From: JAEXNA01 sp041676625
GTDB taxonomy: Bacteria; Vulcanimicrobiota; Xenobia; Xenobiales; JADMJV01
Assembly (NCBI GenBank): GCA_041676625.1
Contig: JBAYRN010000201.1
Coordinates: 1-7,158, forward strand
Length of the DNA: 7,158 bases
Direction: 5' to 3'
This document shows, piece after piece, positions 1-4,225 of the stretch. Under the pieces are notes generated by a model. The model ran no database searches and had not been told where the DNA came from. It saw only the letters and a list, made by a program, of their open reading frames with translations. Positions within the stretch are counted from its first letter, which is position 1. The number at the start of each line of letters is the position of its first letter. The position numbers were made by a program, and so were the translations under genes.

Positions 1-67
1 CATGATCGATCGATCATGAGGGTCATGATCGGAGTGTCCGGGGGGTCCGGATCGATCGATCATGACC
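1..67. repeat. GATC-rich palindromic repeat cluster inside the rep gene, candidate replication origin
   Basis: Seven GATC sites begin at 4, 8, 12, 27, 50, 54 and 58. CATGATCGATCGATCATG (1-18) is a perfect 18-bp palindrome. Its 15-bp part GATCGATCGATCATG recurs directly at 50-64. GGTCATGATC (21-30) is the inverted partner of GATCATGACC (58-67). All of this lies in the coding sequence of the replication protein. Placement of origin repeats inside the initiator gene is established for lambda O; assigning that role here is inference. Dense GATC could also make the site sensitive to Dam methylation if the host has Dam. The cluster may extend across the window edge, where ATGACC recurs at 7142-7147. 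Confidence 0.55.
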
Positions 68-414
68 ACGCCCTGTTTTTGGGGCCTGGTGGCGTAGGTC
101 TGTCTGGGGTCGGCGATCACTTCGTCTTTGTCGATCAAGACGGACCACCGATAGACACCGCCGGCGGGTCTGTCTCGGAGGATGTCTCCTGAAGACTCGA
201 GGATCTTGGCGGCCCGGGAGATGGTTCGATTGTCGACTTTAAGGCTCTCGGAGAGGTGCTGATAGGAGAGCTCGACGACGCCCTGTCCGAAGCCGATGGT
301 TTTTCGGCATAGATAGGTTAGTAGGGCGGCGGCGGTTCGGTTGGTGAGAGACTCGATCCGTTGGGCTACGGAATGAGGTAATTGCAAGAATTTGATTCTT
401 GGACGCGACTTCAT
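1..414 (-). CDS. RepO-like plasmid replication protein, N-terminal part (runs off the left edge)
   Basis: The reading frame starts at ATG 414-412 and stays open for 138 codons to base 1. The first ~75 residues read as a winged helix-turn-helix like the N-terminal domain of lambda-type O and related plasmid replication proteins: LPHSVAQRIESLTNRTAAAL, then YLCRKTIGFGQG, then a recognition-helix segment LKVDNRTISRAAKILESSG and a wing (GGVYRW). Such proteins bind repeats at the origin and recruit the replication machinery. After residue ~115 the protein becomes a low-complexity stretch rich in H, D, R, S and P, encoded by the GATC-rich palindromes at 1-67, so origin repeats may lie inside the gene as in lambda O. 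A weak Shine-Dalgarno (AAGGGA, rc of 427-432) lies 12 nt upstream, with a small hairpin (416-428) between. If the molecule is circular, the gene continues in frame at 7158 and ends at 6670, giving 300 residues. The fold is fairly clear; the initiator role is inferred from family and context. Confidence 0.75.
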   Translation of the reverse strand, partial: MKSRPRIKFLQLPHSVAQRIESLTNRTAAALLTYLCRKTIGFGQGVVELSYQHLSESLKVDNRTISRAAKILESSGDILRDRPAGGVYRWSVLIDKDEVIADPRQTYATRPQKQGVVMIDRSGPPGHSDHDPHDRSIM

Positions 415-428
415 TGAAATTAAATTTC
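385..428. promoter_or_regulatory. Two small inverted repeats around the rep start codon
   Basis: Two perfect inverted repeats flank ATG 414-412. CAAGAA (385-390) pairs with TTCTTG (396-401) across a 5-nt loop within codons 5-10 of rep. GAAAT (416-420) pairs with ATTTC (424-428) across TAA, between the start codon and the presumed Shine-Dalgarno (rc of 427-432). In the rep mRNA both would form short hairpins around the initiation site and could affect translation. The upstream one is AT-only apart from its closing pair, so it is weak alone. A regulatory role is inference. Confidence 0.35.
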
Positions 429-527
429 CCTTTTTTTTAATTTTCGGCAAGAGGGAAGTAAGCCTGGAGGTGAGAAGTCGTCATTCATAGGTTAGAGGCG
501 ACTCTCGAAGTTATGCCCCAGGTATGG

Positions 528-555
528 ACCCCCGTTGTGGTAGATGGGGGTTTTT
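528..555 (+). terminator. Terminator-like hairpin with T-run on the plus strand
   Basis: ACCCCC (528-533) pairs with GGGGGT (546-551) across a 12-nt loop, and the run of five T (551-555) follows at once, as in an intrinsic terminator read on the plus strand. No protein gene lies upstream on this strand. If it is functional, it would end a short RNA antisense to the rep leader. It could also act as an attenuator-type structure in the opposite transcript, though the T-run would then be on the wrong side. Confidence 0.4.
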
Positions 556-639
556 ACTTTCTCCGGCCCTGCCGATATTATTTGCATTTGCTTGAAGGAT
601 GTTCGAGTCCTGGCATGACTACGAAAATGATGAGCAAGA

Positions 640-655
640 ATGACCATGTGGTCAT
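640..655. promoter_or_regulatory. 16-bp operator-like palindrome
   Basis: ATGACCA (640-646) and TGGTCAT (649-655) form a perfect 7-bp inverted repeat separated by TG. Its half-site ATGACC/GGTCAT also occurs in the putative origin cluster (21-26 and 62-67) and at 7142-7147 near the other window edge. It may therefore be bound by the same plasmid protein, for example the replication protein or its ribbon-helix-helix domain. No promoter element could be tied to it. Confidence 0.45.
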
Positions 656-671
656 GTTGGGTCGACTCTCT

Positions 672-690
672 GGCGCGCCGCTGGCGCACC
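672..690. repeat. GGTGCACC-type box pair, 11-bp phased (array 1)
   Basis: GGCGCGCC (672-679) and GGCGCACC (683-690) begin exactly 11 bp apart. They are variants of the palindromic octamer GGTGCACC found upstream of, inside and downstream of the following gene. This is the outermost upstream pair, about 160 bp before the start codon. Confidence 0.5.
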
Positions 691-792
691 AGCTCTAGAG
701 AAATGACTTTCTTGGAGCAATCTGGGAGTGGTTGTCGACTAAGCTCACATTGCAACACGTGTGCCAGGCTCCAGCTTTCTCTTTTGGGAGGA

Positions 793-822
793 GATGCGCC
801 TGAGGTGCACCGGCGGCGCACC
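793..822. repeat. GGTGCACC box triplet, 11-bp phased, upstream of the HTH gene (array 2)
   Basis: GATGCGCC (793-800), GGTGCACC (804-811) and GGCGCACC (815-822) start at exact 11-bp steps, placing the boxes on one face of the DNA. GAGGTGC and GCGCACCTC also make a larger imperfect dyad. The array ends 28 bp before the chosen start codon at 851, where an autoregulatory operator would be expected. Its position argues against the longer reading starting at 761, which would place these boxes inside the coding sequence. Confidence 0.6.
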
Positions 823-850
823 TCTTCCTTTTAAAGTAGGCAGAGCTTCC

Positions 851-1465
851 ATGTTGAAGAACTCTCCTTTCGTCATGGAAAATATCTCAGTTTTAGAAGC
901 CGCTACTTTAGCGGGAGTGGGTAAGTCGACTATTCGAAGAGCGATTAAGAAGGGAGAGCTCCTCGCAACCACGGTGGAGGGCCCGAACGGTGAGCAGTTC
1001 TCTGTTTCGGTTTCGTCGTTCGAGAAGTGGATGGCTGAGCGAGGTGCTCCGGAGGTGCACCATCAAGTTTCGTCGGGCGCGCTGGTGCACTGTGGTGAAC
1101 AAGTCTGGGATGCCATGGTGGAGTCTCAGCAGACGGTGCAGAAAGCGTTGGATGCTTTGGAGAGAGCTCAGGCGGAGAACTTGAAGATGGTGCGCCAGGT
1201 GGCGCACCTGGAAGGGAAGATGGAGTCCCAGAAGTTTTTGCTGTCGGCTAACAATGAATCGGCCCAGAAACAAGAGCAGAAGATCGAAGAGCTTCGGGCG
1301 GCCAAGGATGAGGAGCTGAAGAAGCTCGAACGGAGTAACATGGAGCAGATGGCACGCTTTGAGAAGGAGCGTGCGGAGATGCTAGAGCGGTTGAAAACGG
1401 CTGAGGCGGTTGCGCAGAAGTACGAAAAAGTGCCCGGCTGGGTGAAGAAAATGTTTGGAACCTAG
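851..1465 (+). CDS. HTH plus coiled-coil DNA-binding protein, KfrA / pSK1-Par-like (putative plasmid segregation protein)
   Basis: The protein has 204 residues from ATG 851. Residues ~11-62 form a MerR/excisionase-type helix-turn-helix with a wing (VLEAATLAGVGKSTIRRAIK, then GEQFSVSVSSFEKWM). Residues ~85-190 are a long charged alpha-helical coiled coil, and the tail is short and aromatic/basic (VPGWVKKMFGT). This layout and length match KfrA-type plasmid proteins and the Par protein of staphylococcal pSK1, which segregates its plasmid without a partner NTPase. I chose 851 because AGTAGG lies 10 nt upstream and the 11-bp-phased boxes then fall just upstream; the frame is open back to ATG 761, and ATG 875 also precedes the HTH. 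The gene is the only plus-strand gene, transcribed away from rep and towards the end of the minus operon. It likely binds the GGTGCACC boxes, regulating itself and/or acting on a centromere. The DNA-binding fold is well supported; the partition role is inference. Confidence 0.8.
   Translation: MLKNSPFVMENISVLEAATLAGVGKSTIRRAIKKGELLATTVEGPNGEQFSVSVSSFEKWMAERGAPEVHHQVSSGALVHCGEQVWDAMVESQQTVQKALDALERAQAENLKMVRQVAHLEGKMESQKFLLSANNESAQKQEQKIEELRAAKDEELKKLERSNMEQMARFEKERAEMLERLKTAEAVAQKYEKVPGWVKKMFGT
1043..1061. repeat. GGTGCACC box pair inside the HTH coiled-coil gene (array 3)
   Basis: GGTGCTCC (1043-1050) and GGTGCACC (1054-1061) are 11 bp apart, like the upstream arrays. They lie in codons for the linker between the HTH and the coiled coil (GAPEVHH). 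A further GGTGCACT is at 1084-1091, out of the 11-bp phase. Confidence 0.5.
1189..1208. repeat. GGTGCACC-type box pair inside the coiled-coil coding region (array 4)
   Basis: GGTGCGCC (1189-1196) and GGCGCACC (1201-1208) form a near-dyad whose boxes start 12 bp apart rather than 11. They fall within codons for the coiled coil (MVRQVAHLEG). As an isolated pair this could be chance; it gains weight from the other arrays. Confidence 0.4.
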
Positions 1466-1474
1466 GTCCAGGTT

Positions 1475-1515
1475 GGTGCACCGGCGGCGGGCGAGAGGTG
1501 CACCAACGGTGCACC
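1475..1515. repeat. GGTGCACC array downstream of the HTH gene, three exact boxes plus one degenerate, 11-bp phased (array 5)
   Basis: Exact GGTGCACC octamers lie at 1475-1482, 1497-1504 and 1508-1515, and a degenerate copy (GGCGGGCG) fills the register at 1486-1493. All four start at 11-bp steps. The array begins 10 bp after the stop codon, so it cannot be an ordinary promoter operator for the gene before it. Phased 11-bp repeats are the known design of parC in plasmid R1, bound by ParR. A centromere-like role here is inference. Confidence 0.6.
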
Positions 1516-1582
1516 AATGACGACTACGTTTCGAAGGGGCCCTAGCTACTGCACGCCCTTCGGGGCCGGAGGCCCTGCTTAT

Positions 1583-1600
1583 CCGGCGTGATAGCGCCGG
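1583..1600. terminator. GC-rich hairpin between convergent genes, possible terminator
   Basis: CCGGCG (1583-1588) and CGCCGG (1595-1600) form a perfect 6-bp stem with a 6-nt loop, 117 bp after the plus-strand stop. No T-run follows on either strand, so it is not a standard intrinsic terminator. It could still slow or protect transcript ends. Confidence 0.25.
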
Positions 1601-1733
1601 TGGATTTGCTCCCAGTACTACCTTGAGGCCGTTTCGTGGTGGACGTTACGGAGGCAGGTTCTAGGGATCAGGTGCGCTGGTTCGGCGTGAAACATTGCTG
1701 AGGCGAGCTGTGAAACTGTCGGTACTTCGGTTC

Positions 1734-2636
1734 TTATAACTCGACGATATCGAGATCGCTGATGGCTACAACGTTATCGGTTCCAATCTCAACCTGCATG
1801 GAGTTGGAACGACTCTGGGCGGCGCTTTTGCTGGCCTGGTGGAAGGCAAGGCGCTTTTCTTCGGTTTCGATGGTGAGGCCGTCTCCGCGTTGTTCGAGTA
1901 GAAGACCGAGATCGTAAGCGAACTGGTAGCGGGGGTATTCCTTGACCTTGGCTTTGCGGGGGTCCTGGCGGACCTGGGGGGTTTGGCGCAGGACGAAGAG
2001 GCGAAAGTGGAGGTCGGAGAGCCGGAAGCGGGTGCCGGCGGATTTTTGTTGGAGGCGGAGCTGTTCTTCGTAAGCTCGCTCCAAAAGGTCGAGGAGGGCC
2101 TGGGGCGGGGTGTCGTTCTTCTCGAGTTGGTCTCGGGATTTTTGCCACTGTTTGAAGACTTTCTCAGACGAGAGAGGAGCCTTGGCTACTTCTTCACCGA
2201 GGTAGTAGAGGAAGACTTTGTCCTTGGCGGCCTGGACCTCGAGGGTGAAGGGATGGACGCTGATGGTGAGGTCGTGGAGCTGGGCATCGACGTCTCTTTC
2301 CCTGAAGTAAGTGAGGAGTTCGGTGGAGAACTCCCGGGCCCGGCGGTCCCACTCGGCTTCAAGCCATGTTTGCACCTTTTGGGTGGCTTTTCGGGTTTGT
2401 GTCATGAGTTCCGGATCGGGGAGGTTGAGGGCTTCGAGCTTTTCCAGGGTTTTGCTGAGACTTTTGAGAGAGTCGTAGCCGTCCTGAGAGGAGAGCTTCT
2501 TGGCCATGGTTTTGAGTTGGCCGGCTTGCTTGGCTAGGGACTGGGCAGTGTTGAAAATGTCCTTCCAGGGCTCCTTGAGCTGGGATGTGGTGAGGTTGGG
2601 TTGGGTACTCGCTTGAGGATCGAGGATGACGGTCAT
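1734..2636 (-). CDS. Hypothetical helical protein, third member of the DndD/DndE-HerA module
   Basis: I do not recognise this 300-residue protein. ATG 2636-2634 is chosen because AAAGGAG (rc of 2647-2653) sits 10 nt upstream and the start lies 23 nt past the previous gene's stop; the open frame runs further back to 3179, but that part overlaps the ATPase gene and reads as shadow sequence. Residues ~15-100 are strongly helical and Lys/Glu/Gln/Leu-rich, a likely coiled coil. Residues ~120-150 look mixed alpha/beta (LTISVHPFTLEV, then KVFLYYLGEEV). Residues ~200-250 are basic and aromatic (FRLSDLHFRLFVLRQ, YPRYQFAYDLGLLLEQRGD). The tail is acidic (ISDLDIVEL). There is no signal peptide, membrane segment, Walker motif or metal-site cluster I can identify. 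As the last gene of the operon it probably works with the two ATPases before it, as an adaptor, DNA-binding subunit or effector; which one cannot be told. Confidence 0.8.
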   Translation of the reverse strand: MTVILDPQASTQPNLTTSQLKEPWKDIFNTAQSLAKQAGQLKTMAKKLSSQDGYDSLKSLSKTLEKLEALNLPDPELMTQTRKATQKVQTWLEAEWDRRAREFSTELLTYFRERDVDAQLHDLTISVHPFTLEVQAAKDKVFLYYLGEEVAKAPLSSEKVFKQWQKSRDQLEKNDTPPQALLDLLERAYEEQLRLQQKSAGTRFRLSDLHFRLFVLRQTPQVRQDPRKAKVKEYPRYQFAYDLGLLLEQRGDGLTIETEEKRLAFHQASKSAAQSRSNSMQVEIGTDNVVAISDLDIVEL

Positions 2637-2646
2637 GAGGGTCTTT

Positions 2647-2653
2647 CTCCTTT
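2647..2653 (-). promoter_or_regulatory. Ribosome binding site AAAGGAG for the 300-residue protein
   Basis: Read on the minus strand, AAAGGAG lies 10 nt before ATG 2636-2634. It is the best Shine-Dalgarno match I noted in the operon and decides the start of this gene against the much longer open frame. Confidence 0.7.
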
Positions 2654-2659
2654 GGGTTC

Positions 2660-4225
2660 TTAAGTTTTGGCGTGGGTTCGTTCCCAAAGCCCTTTGAGAT
2701 GGAGGGGGTAGAGGTGCCCTTGCTCGGGATCTCGGGCGATGGTGGCGTAGCCTGAGAATTTGTTCAGGCTGGGAATTTTGTCGGCGATCTGATCGGCTTC
2801 GCTGGCCCCGAGGCCTAGGCTTCCGGCCAGGGTCTTGCGATCGGGGGCGAGGCCGTGCTTGAAACAGAAGGTGTTGGGGAGGAACTCGTTGAGTTCGGTA
2901 TATTTGCGGAAGTCCTCGAGGCTTTGACTGCTCAAGAAGACGGGGACCCCCTTGGAACGACCGGTGCGGATGAGGTCGAGGAGCGGTTGGCAGCGCTGGG
3001 TGAGGTAGTAGTGGGCTTCGTCGATGGCCACGATGGTGCGGATGTCGCGCACTTGCTCGCGGTGATCGAAGGGGGCGTCGGCGAGCGCCCGGGTGGCCTG
3101 GTGGAGGAACTGGAGAAAGACCGAGGCGACGAACTCCCGTAGGGTGGGTAGCCCGGCCAGGTTGATGATCCAGCGGCAACGGAAGAGGTCCTCCTGGGTT
3201 TGGGCGGACTCCTCGGCGAAGCAGGAGTAACTGGTGAGGTCGTGGAGGATCCCGATCACGGAGTCGGGCTTTTTTTCGGCCTGTTCGTAGACGGTTTCGA
3301 TGGATTGGACGACCTCGGCCAGGGTGGGATAGCCTCGGAGGGCGGCTTTGCCCTCGTAGGCCCGAGCCATGGCGTCGGTGATGAGACGTTTTTGGATGGG
3401 TCCGAGTTTGGAGTCGATGAGACTGAAGACTTCGGCGAAGGCTCGGGGGGCGAGATTGGAATTGACGCCGGGGAAGAGCTGAAACGGGTTGACGGGGATG
3501 GGGGACTCGCCCGGATGGTGGACGGTGGCACCGGTGAGCTTGATGAAATCGGTGTTGGTGTGGAGGTCGCCTTTGTAGTCAAAGAGGATAAAACCAGCTT
3601 TGGGAGCCTGTTCGGTGATGGAAGTGAGCAGATTCAGAAGAACCTGGCTTTTTCCGACTCCGGGCATGCCGACGATGCGGACGTTGGAGTTGGTCTGGGA
3701 GCCGGCTTCTTGATTGAAGCGCCAGCGAACGGGCTGGGAGGTGTCAAGGAGACGGCCGACTTCGATCTCGATGGGGAGAGCGTGGCGTTCGCCGGGGGCT
3801 TGGCGGCCACGATGGGGAGAGGGGGAGATGGTGGCCAGGGTTTTGCTCCAGGATCCTGAGCGTTCGAAGGCGCGGTAAAGCTCGTCGTAGCCGCGGTTGA
3901 GGTGGAAGCGGAGACGCTCGGTGGCGAATTCGTTAGGTAGATTCTTTCCTTCCAGGTATTCGAGGACGGGTAGAAAGACGGCCATGCCGTCGAAGTCGTC
4001 CAGGGTTTCGACCTGGTGGAGAGTACCGTCCTCGGTCTCCATGGAGGGCCAGGTCCTGGGCGCGGGATCTTCGTCGGAGTCTTTTTGTTCTTCTTTGATC
4101 TTAGATATGGATAGAGCGATGGCCAGTCGGTCGAGGGCTTGGCCGGAGATGCCGGAGGCTTCGAGGAGGCGGTCTCGCTCAACTTTGGCTTTGCGGCTGG
4201 AGCGGAAGGTGACAAGGGTTGTCAT
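2660..4225 (-). CDS. DndE-like domain fused to a HerA/FtsK-type ATPase
   Basis: The protein has 521 residues. Residues ~1-118 resemble DndE (DUF1832), a small protein of DNA phosphorothioation systems reported to bind nicked DNA: see SGISGQALDRLAIALSIS (24-41) and LRFHLNRGYDEL (105-116). From ~150 on it is a HerA/FtsK-superfamily DNA translocase: Walker A GMPGVGKSQ (186-194), FDYKGD (215-220), Walker B IVAIDEAHYYL (398-408) and a TGRSKGVPVFLSSQS segment (421-435) with the usual arginine and sensor-type polar residues. Such ATPases form hexameric rings that move along DNA. No membrane segment is visible, so it is cytoplasmic. Its ATG overlaps the stop of the DndD-like gene in an ATGA junction, and AGAGG lies about 8 nt before the start, so the two are translationally coupled. 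DndE is usually a separate polypeptide of roughly this domain's size. The ATPase assignment is firm and the DndE assignment likely; an intact P-loop and Walker B suggest an active enzyme. Confidence 0.85.
   Translation of the reverse strand: MTTLVTFRSSRKAKVERDRLLEASGISGQALDRLAIALSISKIKEEQKDSDEDPAPRTWPSMETEDGTLHQVETLDDFDGMAVFLPVLEYLEGKNLPNEFATERLRFHLNRGYDELYRAFERSGSWSKTLATISPSPHRGRQAPGERHALPIEIEVGRLLDTSQPVRWRFNQEAGSQTNSNVRIVGMPGVGKSQVLLNLLTSITEQAPKAGFILFDYKGDLHTNTDFIKLTGATVHHPGESPIPVNPFQLFPGVNSNLAPRAFAEVFSLIDSKLGPIQKRLITDAMARAYEGKAALRGYPTLAEVVQSIETVYEQAEKKPDSVIGILHDLTSYSCFAEESAQTQEDLFRCRWIINLAGLPTLREFVASVFLQFLHQATRALADAPFDHREQVRDIRTIVAIDEAHYYLTQRCQPLLDLIRTGRSKGVPVFLSSQSLEDFRKYTELNEFLPNTFCFKHGLAPDRKTLAGSLGLGASEADQIADKIPSLNKFSGYATIARDPEQGHLYPLHLKGLWERTHAKT

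Larger units (their letters stand above)
415..850. other. Divergent control region between rep (minus) and the HTH coiled-coil gene (plus)
   Basis: These 436 bp separate the rep start from the start of the plus-strand partition/regulator gene. I see no convincing gene in it; short open frames on both strands lack ribosome sites and recognisable sequence. It contains an AT-rich tract with eight consecutive T (431-438), a terminator-like hairpin (528-555), a 16-bp palindrome (640-655) and two arrays of GGTGCACC-type boxes (672-690 and 793-822). Promoters for both flanking genes must lie here, but I found no -35/-10 pair close to the sigma-70 consensus in either direction. The content suits a plasmid control region. 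Confidence 0.6.
1466..1733. other. Convergent intergenic region between the HTH gene and the minus-strand operon
   Basis: These 268 bp lie between the stop of the plus-strand gene and the end of the minus-strand operon. They begin with a box array (1475-1515) and hold two compact hairpins: GCCC-TTCG-GGGC (1555-1566, a UUCG tetraloop) and CCGGCG-TGATAG-CGCCGG (1583-1600). A single box-like GGTGCGCT lies at 1671-1678. I see no gene and no U-tract terminator for either flank. Confidence 0.55.

Noticed and set aside
595..625. GTTCGAGTCC at 600s resembles a tRNA T-arm
   Set aside because: The flanking bases do not form the 5-bp T-stem and no acceptor, D or anticodon arms can be built around it.
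761..850. Longer start (ATG 761 or ATG 794) for the HTH coiled-coil gene
   Set aside because: The added residues have no HTH-family similarity and would be encoded by the phased box array; the GGGAGGAG before 794 abuts the ATG too closely. ATG 851 has a better-spaced ribosome site.
672..1515. CRISPR array as an explanation for the spaced repeats
   Set aside because: The repeated unit is only 8 bp, the gaps are 3-4 bp, the arrays lie partly in coding sequence and no cas gene is present.
1575..1605. oriT-like nic region (TTATCCGGCG next to an inverted repeat)
   Set aside because: The resemblance to MOB-P nic sites is only a few bases and no relaxase or mobilisation gene is present, so it was not called.
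2637..3179. N-terminal 180 codons of the long open frame 1734-3179
   Set aside because: They overlap the DndE-HerA gene on the same strand in another frame, are rich in P/R/H as shadow frames of GC-rich genes are, and a strong ribosome site precedes ATG 2636.
1983..3859. Long plus-strand open frames at 1983-2537, 2855-3142 and 3200-3859
   Set aside because: They are antisense to well-supported genes, and their Gly/Glu/Val-rich composition is the complement of the real coding frames.
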